From Brevibacterium picturae (GTDB lineage Bacteria; Actinomycetota; Actinomycetes; Actinomycetales; Brevibacteriaceae), in contig NZ_LT629739.1 of NCBI RefSeq assembly GCF_900105045.1, forward strand, positions 1,674,001-1,738,000: a stretch of 64,000 bases of DNA. The letters are read 5' to 3'. The position numbers were made by a program, and so were the translations under genes. The notes under the pieces are model-generated. The model did no database searches, was not told the origin of the DNA, and saw only the letters and a program-made list of their open reading frames with translations. Positions 15,294-23,804 of the stretch are shown piece by piece (within the stretch, counting starts at the first letter, position 1; every line of letters begins with the position of its first letter).

Positions 15294-18293
15294 TCAGAAT
15301 AGAGTGGTCGCGGACTCCTTATCCATGAATTGTTCGCATTGCATATTGGGGGTTTCGTCCTCGGGCTCCAACGTGGACTGCGGATCTTGAGTTTCACTGG
15401 ACAGAGCTGGTCCAGTCGTCAAATAGTCGTAGAGAGCCAGCTCGATTGGAGACACCAAGCTCAGATCCATGGTGACGACATCGAGACTCCTGCCGCCATC
15501 GCCAGGCATTTTCGTTTGTTCAGGATTCGACGACGTAGCCTGACCCAAATAGTAGAAGTCGGTGCCTTCTGCATCGTCCTTTTTTGCGAATAGGTAGAGG
15601 GGAACATGATTCCCGACGATCGCCTGAACTTCCTTGCTCTGCAAAGTTCTCTTGCTCCGGGTGAACCAACGAAGAGTGCTCTCGCTGAGGAACGAATCCT
15701 CATACGAAGTGCTGGCCGAGACTTCATCGTCTTTGTGATAAGTAACGAAGATTGGGCAACTGTTCGAGTACACGTCAACTTTGTACCCGTACATCGTGCC
15801 CTTTTGATCGCTCTGCCAATTGAGGAGACGGCAGACGTCCTTTCGCGAATACTTCTTGCCCACTTCCAGTTGTTTGTCCCACCGGTAGCGATGACGAGAC
15901 AGAAACAGGCCAGTGTCGACGACGTCTTTGACATGTTCAGTAAACATCGGACTCTCGTCTAGCTCTGAAGCGAACTCGCTGGTGAAAGAAATTCGTTCTT
16001 GGCTCCATTCGAGAATTGGTGATCCGTATTTCTTTTGGTCACCTTCGGTGAAAAATTCTAGGTTGAACACACGCTCCAGCGATGTGATTGTCGCCTGGTC
16101 CGAGCTAGCTCCTGCGCTCTCTAGTAGATGTCGAAGACCAATCTCCGAAGTGGACGATCGCGTATCAAGAAGGTGCTGCAAGAGAAGCAGCTCGTGTGGT
16201 CGCTTACCGTTGAGAAACTCAGAGCTGATGAATGTCAGTGCCTGATCTTCAGCCGGGTTCGGAACTTCGTCGACGACTTTGAACTTATTGAGCAGGTCCC
16301 AGTAATTGCCCTTCGCACCTGCGATGACTACCGGATCAACAACGTCGAACCGGGCGTAATCGATGAGTCGAGGCGGGCGTCCAAGTCGGGTATGGAGGTC
16401 TCTGAATGACTGCTTCAGATTTTTAAGGCTATCGAGTCGCGTCGTTGCAATCGATCGGAAGATTCTCTCTTTGGCAATGGCGTCAAAGTTGATACTTGAG
16501 AGGCCCGAGACAGCACCCACGTCTTGAGCTTCAATCATCTTTTTCCTGATCGAATCCTTGTTGAGGCTGCTATCGCCAAAGAGCGCGATCGGGACTAGAA
16601 AGTTGTTGGCATAGTTGCCGATGAAGTCGATAACGATGAGATGGCTCTTGCCAACAGCTTTACGTAGACCACGACCAAGCTGTTGTGTGAAGATAATGCT
16701 CGATTGTGTCTGGCGCAGCATCACGACCTGGTTCACCGTGCGGATGTCGATCCCTTCGTTAAACACGTCGACCGTGATGATGTAGTCAAGCTCTCCCGAC
16801 TCCAGTTGTCTGACTACTGCCTCGCGGACTGGAACGGAATCGTCACCGGTCAGGGTTCTCGTGCGAAGCTGGCGACCGTGGACCTGCCGCTGATTGAGCA
16901 ACGACGATAGCTCGATCGCTTCGTCTTTGCGACTGCAGAACATGAGGCCGCGAACTTTGTCTCCGACGTGACCGTATGTTTCGATCGCTTTCAGAAGATG
17001 ATCGACTCGGTCTGGCGCGATCAGTGTGCTGAGTTTGCTAGCGTCGCTGACGACTTCGCCGTCTATTTCGAAGTCTGTCACTCCGTAATAATGGAAGGGC
17101 GCAAGCATGTCTTCTTCGAGCGCCTTCTGCAGTCGAATTTCATAGGGCACGTTGTAGTCGAAGAGGCTGTACACGTTGAAATCGTCAGTGCGCTCGGGCG
17201 TTGCTGTAATCCCCAACATGAAGTCTGGCTCAAAGTACCCAATAATATTCTGGTGCATAGTGGCACCAGCCCGGTGCACCTCGTCAACCAGGATGTAGTC
17301 AAAATAGTCTCGAGGGATTTGCCCAAGCTTATCCAGTGTTCCGAGCGATTGAACCGTCGCAAATACGAATCGACGGTCAAGCTCCTTCCGCGCTCCGACG
17401 AACTTCCCGATGTCAGCAATGGTCAGATTGAGCACTTTACTGAATTCTTCGATCGCACGGTCCAGGATCTGTTCACGGTGGACGACGAACAGGACTCTCT
17501 TCGGATCAACTGCTTTCACATCGAGGGCCGCAAGGATTGTCTTTCCGGTTCCCGTCGCAGAGACCACCAGAGCCTTTTTCTCACCGGACCGTCGCACCTT
17601 CGCGATCTCCTCCAGCGCTTCCGCTTGCATAGCGTTTGCACGGATCTGAAAAAGCTCGCCCGTCCCAGGTACCGGAACACCGGACAGGGGCCGCGTCGGC
17701 TTGGGCGGGACGTACTGCTCTTCGTACCGTCGAATCCACGCGTCAGTGAGTATGGTCGATGACGACAGCTGGACGTCGATTGCCTCACTTAGCTGCTCAA
17801 CGATGTCACCGCCAGGCAAAGCCGAGAATCTGAGATTCCATTCATGATTGCGTTTGAGCGCTAGTGATGTGAGGTTGGAACTACCGACGATGGCGGTCGT
17901 GCCATGTTCTTGCTCGAAAATGAAGCCTTTCGGGTGGAAGCCTTGTCGTCCATTTTCATAAACCAATACCTCGATCCCGAGGTCTCGCAGGTTTGCCAGT
18001 TCGCGAAATGATTCTGGAGAGTTGAAGCCCAGATAGGTGGACGTGATGATTCGGCCGCGTCCCGGGAATTCGATCAACGGCTGCTTCAACGAAGCGATCG
18101 CGTCCGGACTAACAAACGCGACTGAAAAGGTGAAGCTTTTCGACCTTCGCAGTTCTTCAAGGATGGTCTTGTACATGGTGTTGGACTCGAAGTTCGAGAC
18201 CAGCATCGGGTTGAAGAGTTTTTCTGCCGCAACAGATTTGTCGAGGAATCCGAACGACGTGTCGTGCCGAATATGGTCAGGAACGAGATCCAT
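15294..18293 (-). CDS. PLD-helicase-DUF3427 protein, SauUSI-like modification-dependent restriction enzyme
   Basis: A 999-residue three-part protein. Residues 25-165 are a phospholipase-D-type nuclease domain (HPKGFIF with H120, followed by GSSNLT). Residues 215-560 are a superfamily 2 ATPase: ATGTGKT (246-252), DEVH (337-340), TATPERTD, TVDVFNEGIDI and QQLGRGLRKA (537-546). The remainder matches the DUF3427 type with YDLL-like and YGYKVD blocks. PLD, helicase and DUF3427 in this order is the layout of SauUSI, a single-chain type IV enzyme that cuts cytosine-modified DNA using ATP. The ATG at 18293 stands 2 bp after the Nudix stop, so the two are translationally coupled. AT-richer than the flanks. 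Target modification here is unknown. Confidence 0.85.
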   Translation of the reverse strand: MDLVPDHIRHDTSFGFLDKSVAAEKLFNPMLVSNFESNTMYKTILEELRRSKSFTFSVAFVSPDAIASLKQPLIEFPGRGRIITSTYLGFNSPESFRELANLRDLGIEVLVYENGRQGFHPKGFIFEQEHGTTAIVGSSNLTSLALKRNHEWNLRFSALPGGDIVEQLSEAIDVQLSSSTILTDAWIRRYEEQYVPPKPTRPLSGVPVPGTGELFQIRANAMQAEALEEIAKVRRSGEKKALVVSATGTGKTILAALDVKAVDPKRVLFVVHREQILDRAIEEFSKVLNLTIADIGKFVGARKELDRRFVFATVQSLGTLDKLGQIPRDYFDYILVDEVHRAGATMHQNIIGYFEPDFMLGITATPERTDDFNVYSLFDYNVPYEIRLQKALEEDMLAPFHYYGVTDFEIDGEVVSDASKLSTLIAPDRVDHLLKAIETYGHVGDKVRGLMFCSRKDEAIELSSLLNQRQVHGRQLRTRTLTGDDSVPVREAVVRQLESGELDYIITVDVFNEGIDIRTVNQVVMLRQTQSSIIFTQQLGRGLRKAVGKSHLIVIDFIGNYANNFLVPIALFGDSSLNKDSIRKKMIEAQDVGAVSGLSSINFDAIAKERIFRSIATTRLDSLKNLKQSFRDLHTRLGRPPRLIDYARFDVVDPVVIAGAKGNYWDLLNKFKVVDEVPNPAEDQALTFISSEFLNGKRPHELLLLQHLLDTRSSTSEIGLRHLLESAGASSDQATITSLERVFNLEFFTEGDQKKYGSPILEWSQERISFTSEFASELDESPMFTEHVKDVVDTGLFLSRHRYRWDKQLEVGKKYSRKDVCRLLNWQSDQKGTMYGYKVDVYSNSCPIFVTYHKDDEVSASTSYEDSFLSESTLRWFTRSKRTLQSKEVQAIVGNHVPLYLFAKKDDAEGTDFYYLGQATSSNPEQTKMPGDGGRSLDVVTMDLSLVSPIELALYDYLTTGPALSSETQDPQSTLEPEDETPNMQCEQFMDKESATTLF

Positions 18294-18295
18294 TC

Positions 18296-18703
18296 TTAAC
18301 GTTCCTGCGCTAAGAATGCAGTCATGATCGTCTCGACTGCGGGTACATCGGCGGGAGCCCACTCAACCGAATCCAAATCAGCGGCATCGATCCACCGGAT
18401 TTCTGAGTGCTCGGTGAGCTGTGGTTCACCGTCGACCAACGTCGCATAGAAGGTCGTCAGAGTGACGAATCCAAAGTCGTATTCGTATCGCGTGGAAGCG
18501 ACCTGGTCGCCAATATCGACCGTGCACAGAAGTTCTTCCTGCATCTCTCTCACCAGAGCAGCACGAGGGGTCTCTCCTGGTTCAATCTTGCCGCCGGGGA
18601 ACTCCCACAAGCCTGGCAGAGACATAATCGCGCTCCGCTGAGCTGAGAGTATTTTTCCCCCGCTGGTCACGACAGCTCCGACGACGTTGATTTCCTTTTT
18701 CAT
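18296..18703 (-). CDS. Nudix (MutT-like) hydrolase coupled to the helicase
   Basis: A 135-residue (d)NTP pyrophosphohydrolase. The Nudix box is complete: G38-x5-E44-x7-RE-x2-EE within GGKIEPGETPRAALVREMQE. MKKEINVVGAVV at the start and the LPGLWEFPGG segment are those of 8-oxo-dGTP or 5-methyl-dCTP type MutT proteins. ATG 18703 follows AGGAG. The stop codon is 2 bp before the PLD-helicase start. A nucleotide-cleaning enzyme tied to a restriction helicase might remove modified or damaged nucleotides, or make a signal; this is speculation from context. Confidence 0.88.
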   Translation of the reverse strand: MKKEINVVGAVVTSGGKILSAQRSAIMSLPGLWEFPGGKIEPGETPRAALVREMQEELLCTVDIGDQVASTRYEYDFGFVTLTTFYATLVDGEPQLTEHSEIRWIDAADLDSVEWAPADVPAVETIMTAFLAQER

Positions 18704-18795
18704 TGCCAGGGCTCCTACTTGTGTGGCTAAGTCACTGACAGCCTATCTGGCTTTTGATAGTGCAGAACGACGGACATCTCCAGTGTTCACGACCG

Positions 18796-19692
18796 TCATT
18801 CGGCAGCCGTAGCGGACGGTAGGCCCCAGCCTTCGCCGACGTCAGGCATTACGGCAGAAAGCACAGCAATTTCGGTAGCTTTTCCAACTCGGTGTGCCGA
18901 GTAGTTCAGCTCAAACTCTCGTCTCCTGCACGCTCCGTATAGTTGCGCAACTTGGGGAACGTTGTCATAAGTAAGAAGCCATGGCGAGCCCAAATGTTCA
19001 TTCAGAACGTGGGCTAATTTCTCATGGTCATTTGCCGCGAATGCATTGAGATACAACGATCCCGCCTTTTCAAAGTAAGGGGGGTCAGCGTATATGAACG
19101 TGTCGTCTCGTCTGGCGTATTCGTCGATGACTTCGATACCGTCGCGAGACGTAGCTACAATGTTTTCCGAGTATAGAGCAAGGATTCTGAATCGCTCTAT
19201 CAGTCCGTTTCGGTTAAACCTCGCGTCGATCTTGTAGTTGCCTGTCTGATCGAGCCCACCAATGGGACCTCCGTTCAGCACTCCTGATCTATTCGTTCGA
19301 TTGAGATAGAAAGTTGCAAATCCGAGCTTTGCCATGTCGGACGTGTCCGCCGCGGTGTAGATTTCCCGCTGCCGGCGCCACTCGCTGACATTCAGTTCGA
19401 CCTTGCGAATCTGCTCTATGATCCAGCCTGGATCGTTCTGCGTAGTTGCCCAGAAGGCGTGAATGGCCGGATCGAGGTCGTTAATCACGACACGCTCCAC
19501 TTGCCCGGTCACAAGTAGGCCGAGTCCGGCCCCAACACCTCCAGCATATGGTTCGACATATGTGCAGCCGGCGAGATCCATGTCTCGGATCAGTTTGCGG
19601 AGCCGTGAGTACAGCGCAGACTTGCCTCCGGGATACCTCAGAGGAGAGACTCTCGGTCGGCGGGTTGAAGCAGTAATTCCTGCGCGGCTCAT
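18796..19692 (-). CDS. D12-class DNA N6-adenine methyltransferase (Dam-like)
   Basis: A 298-residue SAM-dependent DNA methyltransferase. Seen in order: RYPGGK at 19-24 and EPYAGGVGAG at 48-57 (SAM-binding motifs X/I), NDLDP at 71-75, the NRTNRSG segment, and the catalytic DPPY at 203-206. The D12 class includes Dam, DpnM and phage enzymes that methylate adenine. The ATG at 19692 overlaps the stop of the upstream ParB-like gene as ATGA, so I prefer it to the longer frame at 19734. No cognate classical type II endonuclease gene is next to it. The recognition site cannot be read from the sequence. Confidence 0.88.
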   Translation of the reverse strand: MSRAGITASTRRPRVSPLRYPGGKSALYSRLRKLIRDMDLAGCTYVEPYAGGVGAGLGLLVTGQVERVVINDLDPAIHAFWATTQNDPGWIIEQIRKVELNVSEWRRQREIYTAADTSDMAKLGFATFYLNRTNRSGVLNGGPIGGLDQTGNYKIDARFNRNGLIERFRILALYSENIVATSRDGIEVIDEYARRDDTFIYADPPYFEKAGSLYLNAFAANDHEKLAHVLNEHLGSPWLLTYDNVPQVAQLYGACRRREFELNYSAHRVGKATEIAVLSAVMPDVGEGWGLPSATAAE

Positions 19693-21209
19693 GGCTTCAT
19701 CAGGTATCTCATAACGGAGTCGATCGACGCCCACATCGAAAATGCCTGATCAGAATCGACCATGAAATGGTGATTGTGGTTGATCGCATTGAGAGAATCG
19801 CTTGAGTTCACGTACTCAACGAGTTTTCCTGTCCGCACTCCTTCGATTACCTGTATTAGATAGGTGGGACCGTTAGATTTCACGTGGTCCAATAGCCAGT
19901 TCAGTGCGTGTCCGAGCTGCACCTTTCCATTTTGGTTATTCCCCGTGGATTTTATATCGATAGTTTTCGCTTCAGCAAATGCTTTAATCGACTTTTCTAA
20001 CACAGCGCGTGTCATCAAAAAGGTACCGTTTGGAAATTTTTGCACATCAACCACAGACATTTCTCCGAGTAGACTCTTAAGCGCCTCAGGATAACCTTCA
20101 GGTGCCTTTATCTGTCCGAGATCGAGGTTGCGCGGCTTCTTCTTAGGTGCGGGCCGCTTGGCGGGAGCTCTACTTTTGGAAGTTGAGACAGCATCAATTG
20201 GTTGTGCAGATCGGGGAGGCTCCGCACTTGATGCTCCGGTTTCCACCGGAGCCCCTTCCGGTGAGGCCTCTGTCGGGCTAATGTCTCCGCGCGGGCCCGG
20301 CACTGGATCTCCGCTCACGCTCGGGTCTGCTTCGTTGGCGTCCTCAACGATTTGCCGCAGCTCCTTCATCAACTGCGTGTATCGAGGGCTGCTTACGGAA
20401 TTGAGGCTGCGTGTATTGATATTCTCCTCGTACATTCCACGAACAATTTCCGTAGCAATATCCTTGAACACAGTGTTGGAAATTTTCTTTGACACGTCGC
20501 CATTCGCGTTCATCGCGACTCCAGTGATCGCAAGGAAATCCTTGGACTCGTAAATGCGAGCAAGCGTCGACAACCCCCTCGACCATTTCTTGGTTGCGAG
20601 GAAGTCCTGGAGTTCAGCGTCATCATATTTGACAGACTTGAACAGATTCATGATGTGTGCCCGGAAAACGAATTTCCGAACATCAATGGTCGGATAGCGA
20701 TCTAGGAGCTCACCCAGGTCTCGTCCTGAGTCGATTTGTGCTTGGAAGAAGGCGGCCTGCCGGCTGGGACTCCACGGCTTCCGCAGATTTCCCGTGTGTA
20801 TAGCTGCAATGAGTTGATCTGCCTCGGTTTGGTTGGGAGCAACCATAACTCGCACCTTCGCGAGCGTTGACCGGTCCGGCAAAGAGGAGGCGTGAGCGGA
20901 GATTCTAGCCTGGAAATCCGGCACGAGCATTGGGTTCTGAATCGCTTTAAGCGCTGCCAGCCGGCGATTGCCTTCGACCATCACATATTTTCCCTGACGC
21001 TTCAACACCACGGGTGTCTCGTGCGTCAAGTAGCCAATTTTGCAAATGCCTTCGACAAGACCAAGCGCGTCTTCGTTGACGAACAAGTCCTCGATGATAT
21101 CGGCCTCAACCTTGGCGTCCGCAGTCTCAAGGCGAACGTTCTTCGGGTCCAGGTGTACCGCTCTAAGGACATCCAACATCTCAATTGGCCATCGCGAGGT
21201 GTCTAACAT
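19689..21209 (-). CDS. ParB/Srx-fold protein with unassigned helical C-terminus
   Basis: A 506-residue protein and first gene of the island operon. The N-terminal 130 residues have the ParB/sulfiredoxin fold signature (VLKRQGKYVMVEGNRRLAALK with EGNRR at 79-83), which binds or hydrolyses nucleotides and can act as a nuclease or CTPase. Residues 290-365 are a disordered Pro/Ala/Ser/Lys linker. The last 140 residues (from GQIKAPEGYPEAL to SVMRYLMKP) are a separate helical domain with a terminal NAINHNHHF cluster that loosely recalls HEPN domains; I cannot assign it. ATGA overlap couples it to the adenine methyltransferase. Confidence 0.75.
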   Translation of the reverse strand: MLDTSRWPIEMLDVLRAVHLDPKNVRLETADAKVEADIIEDLFVNEDALGLVEGICKIGYLTHETPVVLKRQGKYVMVEGNRRLAALKAIQNPMLVPDFQARISAHASSLPDRSTLAKVRVMVAPNQTEADQLIAAIHTGNLRKPWSPSRQAAFFQAQIDSGRDLGELLDRYPTIDVRKFVFRAHIMNLFKSVKYDDAELQDFLATKKWSRGLSTLARIYESKDFLAITGVAMNANGDVSKKISNTVFKDIATEIVRGMYEENINTRSLNSVSSPRYTQLMKELRQIVEDANEADPSVSGDPVPGPRGDISPTEASPEGAPVETGASSAEPPRSAQPIDAVSTSKSRAPAKRPAPKKKPRNLDLGQIKAPEGYPEALKSLLGEMSVVDVQKFPNGTFLMTRAVLEKSIKAFAEAKTIDIKSTGNNQNGKVQLGHALNWLLDHVKSNGPTYLIQVIEGVRTGKLVEYVNSSDSLNAINHNHHFMVDSDQAFSMWASIDSVMRYLMKP

Positions 21210-21721
21210 GCGCGCAACCTCCCTGAAGAGTCGCCAAACGGCGCGCGTAGCGGTTCAGTGGCCATTCAATTTTTCACCTTTCGAAATCTCTGCACCTCGA
21301 ACATAACCCAAAACATCACTTCGTACGAAACGCCGGGCGCGCCCAAGTTTGGGTCCACGCACGGAACCGGCCCCCGTAAGGGCTAGGTGCACTGACTGGG
21401 TCGGTTTTTGTCAAATCCCAAAGGAGAGCAGAGGCCCACTCGAGTTCAGAATTTTCAGGCTTTCCGTCATCTTCTTGAATGGTGTCCGTTCGAGATGCGT
21501 AATAGTTCTACCCGCCGCGCGTCTCTGACTCAACATTTGAAGAAGAGTGGTGTCCCACCACTAACTTGGCTTCCGTACCTGCGGTTCATTCGACGATCGT
21601 TCGCGCCGATCTGATAACAAAAACGTTCTACTGAGAATCGATAGTTGAGCCGTACACCGCCCCTGCGGCAGTTGTAAGTTACTCCTGACCAATAGAAGTG
21701 TCTCGAACTTTACATCCGCAG
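21210..21721. other. 512-bp gene-free stretch upstream of the island operon
   Basis: Between the start of the ParB-like gene and the end of the CoA-transferase operon. No credible coding region. It must hold the promoter of the island operon (reading left) and the end of the catabolic transcript. A part near 21390-21420 looks faintly like a tRNA T-arm, but no tRNA folds. Confidence 0.5.
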
Positions 21722-22924
21722 TCAGTCGAGAACATTGCCAGTCTTCAATTCCGCAGTCCCCTCGGAATTGAAGCCACGCACATTTGCCAACACGTTCTCC
21801 GTATCCCCGCCCAACTGCGGAGCAGGGAGTGCCACATTGGCAGGCGTCCCCGAGAACGACAACGGCACCCGCGGCGCCAGCACGCGACCGACTCCCTGCT
21901 GCTCGATCTCACTAAACAAAGGGTTCTCCAACGAGCACCAAGGATCGTTGTTCACCAGCTCCTCAAACGTCTGGAACTCGCCCTGAAGCGCTCCGGCGCC
22001 TGCCAATGCAGAAGCCGCCTCGGCGACGGTGTGTGCAGCGAACCACGGGCGCAGCACCGCATCGATGGCCTCGCGGGCTTCGAACCGACCGCCTTCGGTC
22101 GTGAGATCAACGTCAAGCATCGGCCCGATCATCTCGAGCTTCTCGCTCAGTCCTGTCGCCTTACCCAACCCGCGCCAGTGCTTGTTCGAGATGACGGCGA
22201 CCATAATCTCGCGTTCGTCCGAGGTCTTAAACGACTGCCCATACGCTCCATAGAGCCCATTGCCCAACGGCCCCCGCGTTGAACCTGTCGACTGCACCTC
22301 GGCGATGTACCCGAGGTTGCCCACGGTTGCGAGCATCGCATCGGACAGAGCGAGGTTAATCTCCTGCCCCTTGCCCGAAGTCCGGCGATCGAGCTCCGCG
22401 GCAGTAATGCCATTGGCAATGTACAGGCCGGCGATGACGTCCCAAGCCGGCAGCGCATTGTTGACCGGTCGCTCGTCATCGCCGGTGATGATCGGGAACC
22501 CGCTGGCCGCATTGATCGTGTAGTCCACGGCTGGCTTCCCATCATGGGATCCGTTAAGCCGCAGCATGACCAGATCTTCACGGTGCTGGACGAGATTGTC
22601 GTAGCTCAGCCATCCGCGAGCGGGCAGGTTCGTCACCAGGGTGCCCGCCTCAGCGATGAGGTCGGTGGCGATCTTCTGTCCCTCTTCGGACTTGAGATCG
22701 AGGGTGACCGAGCGCTTGCCCTTATTCAGACTCGCCCAGTAGATGCTCGTGCCGTCATCGCTGATCGGCCAGCGGTTGGCGTCGATGTTGCCGCCGATCG
22801 GGTCGATGCGGATGACGTCGGCACCCAACTGTGCCAGGGTCATCGCACCCAAAGGTGCTGCGATGAAGGCAGAGATCTCGACGACTTTCAATCCAGTCAG
22901 TGGTGCCGGTCGTGTCTCAGACAT
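21722..22924 (-). CDS. CaiB/BaiF family protein, mesaconyl-C1-CoA isomerase (Mct)-like
   Basis: A 400-residue class III CoA-transferase family protein. The first residues (GLKVVEISAFIAAPLGAMT, then LAQLGADVIRIDPIGG) and the block TNLPARGWLSYDNL resemble, as I remember them, the 2-methylfumaryl-CoA (mesaconyl-C1-CoA) isomerase of the 3-hydroxypropionate bicycle, which moves CoA from the C1 to the C4 carboxyl of mesaconate within one molecule. The likely catalytic Asp lies in ALPAWDVIAGLY. Last gene of the six-gene operon, 9 bp after the MaoC-type hydratase whose substrate would be its product. Function is inference from resemblance plus context. Confidence 0.8.
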   Translation of the reverse strand: MSETRPAPLTGLKVVEISAFIAAPLGAMTLAQLGADVIRIDPIGGNIDANRWPISDDGTSIYWASLNKGKRSVTLDLKSEEGQKIATDLIAEAGTLVTNLPARGWLSYDNLVQHREDLVMLRLNGSHDGKPAVDYTINAASGFPIITGDDERPVNNALPAWDVIAGLYIANGITAAELDRRTSGKGQEINLALSDAMLATVGNLGYIAEVQSTGSTRGPLGNGLYGAYGQSFKTSDEREIMVAVISNKHWRGLGKATGLSEKLEMIGPMLDVDLTTEGGRFEAREAIDAVLRPWFAAHTVAEAASALAGAGALQGEFQTFEELVNNDPWCSLENPLFSEIEQQGVGRVLAPRVPLSFSGTPANVALPAPQLGGDTENVLANVRGFNSEGTAELKTGNVLD

Positions 22925-22933
22925 GGGAGCTCC

Positions 22934-23803
22934 TCAGCTTTCCGTGGTCGTCACAGTTGCCGCGATCGCGGTCTGACCATCAGGTCCGATGGCTTCGAGT
23001 TCATGAGAGTTCGCTCCGGTGCTGCGACCGACGAGGTGGATCTGCTCGTTCGCGAACAGGGGTGACTTCGCGCGGAAGTCGTAAGTGGCGACGCTCGCCT
23101 CTGGATGGTTCTTCATGAATGCGTCGAGCAGAAGCGTGGCCGTCAGCGGGCCGTGGGTGACGAGTCCCGGATACCCTTCGACGCCCGTCACATACGGGTG
23201 GTCGTAGTGGATGCGGTGGGAGTTGAATGTCAAAGCTGAGTAGCGGAAGAGCGTGACCTCGTTGGGTCGCACCGAGCGCACCCAGTCCCACCCTTCGGGT
23301 GCCGGGGAATCCGCACGCGCTGGTGCCGCCGTGGATCCTTCTGGCGCCGAGGTGGCTTCCCGGTAGACGATCGTGTGTCGATCCGTCGTCGCGAGGTTTC
23401 CATCGGCGGAGACCTCGTGGCGCAGCACGACGAAGCAGAGGGAACCGCTGCCGCCGGTCTTCTCCGTGATCGATTCGATGGTCGTCGTCCGCGACAACTT
23501 CTGCCCGGCGAGAATCGGAGCATGGAATTCGAGCTTGCTGCCGGCCCACATGCGCCTGGGCAGTCCGACCGGGGGCATGAATCCGCCGAGCTTCACGTGA
23601 CCGTCTGTTCCCAGCTCGCTCATCGGAACGTCGTCTTCGGCGAAGTGCAACCAGTGTCCCACGGGGAACAGTTTCTGTGGGCCCGAGCCTCCGGAAACGT
23701 CCTGTTCAAGCAGTGTGGCCAGTCGGGCCGCGCTGGTCGGAGAGGCAATGTCTTCTTCGGTGCTGGATCGGCCGACCCAGTCCTGCAGGTTGGTCTCAGT
23801 CAT
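22934..23803 (-). CDS. MaoC/FAS1-type hydratase, mesaconyl-C4-CoA hydratase-like
   Basis: A 289-residue double-hotdog hydratase. The N-terminal half (PVGHWLHFAEDDVPMSELG, GGFMPPVGLPRRMWAG) is typical of the 3-methylfumaryl-CoA (mesaconyl-C4-CoA) hydratase group. The C-terminal hotdog carries the catalytic Asp/His region FNSHRIHYDHPYV and GLVTHGPL. The expected reaction is hydration of mesaconyl-C4-CoA to citramalyl-CoA. One base separates it from the upstream acyl-CoA dehydrogenase stop, so translation is tightly coupled. It lies directly before the Mct-like gene, which would provide its substrate. Confidence 0.82.
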   Translation of the reverse strand: MTETNLQDWVGRSSTEEDIASPTSAARLATLLEQDVSGGSGPQKLFPVGHWLHFAEDDVPMSELGTDGHVKLGGFMPPVGLPRRMWAGSKLEFHAPILAGQKLSRTTTIESITEKTGGSGSLCFVVLRHEVSADGNLATTDRHTIVYREATSAPEGSTAAPARADSPAPEGWDWVRSVRPNEVTLFRYSALTFNSHRIHYDHPYVTGVEGYPGLVTHGPLTATLLLDAFMKNHPEASVATYDFRAKSPLFANEQIHLVGRSTGANSHELEAIGPDGQTAIAATVTTTES

Positions 23804-23804
23804 G

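Noticed and set aside
16968..17762. A 264-codon plus-strand frame inside the PLD-helicase gene
   Set aside because: It lies wholly opposite the ATPase core and has no ribosome site or recognisable domain.
20128..20553. A plus-strand frame opposite the linker of the ParB-like gene
   Set aside because: Shadow of the low-complexity linker; no start signal.
21380..21430. A possible tRNA or attachment site next to the island
   Set aside because: Only a weak T-arm resemblance; no acceptor or anticodon stem could be formed and no direct repeat was found at the other side of the island.
21408..21614. A 68-codon frame in the gap upstream of the island
   Set aside because: No ribosome site, no similarity I can recognise, and it covers the region where the operon promoter must lie.
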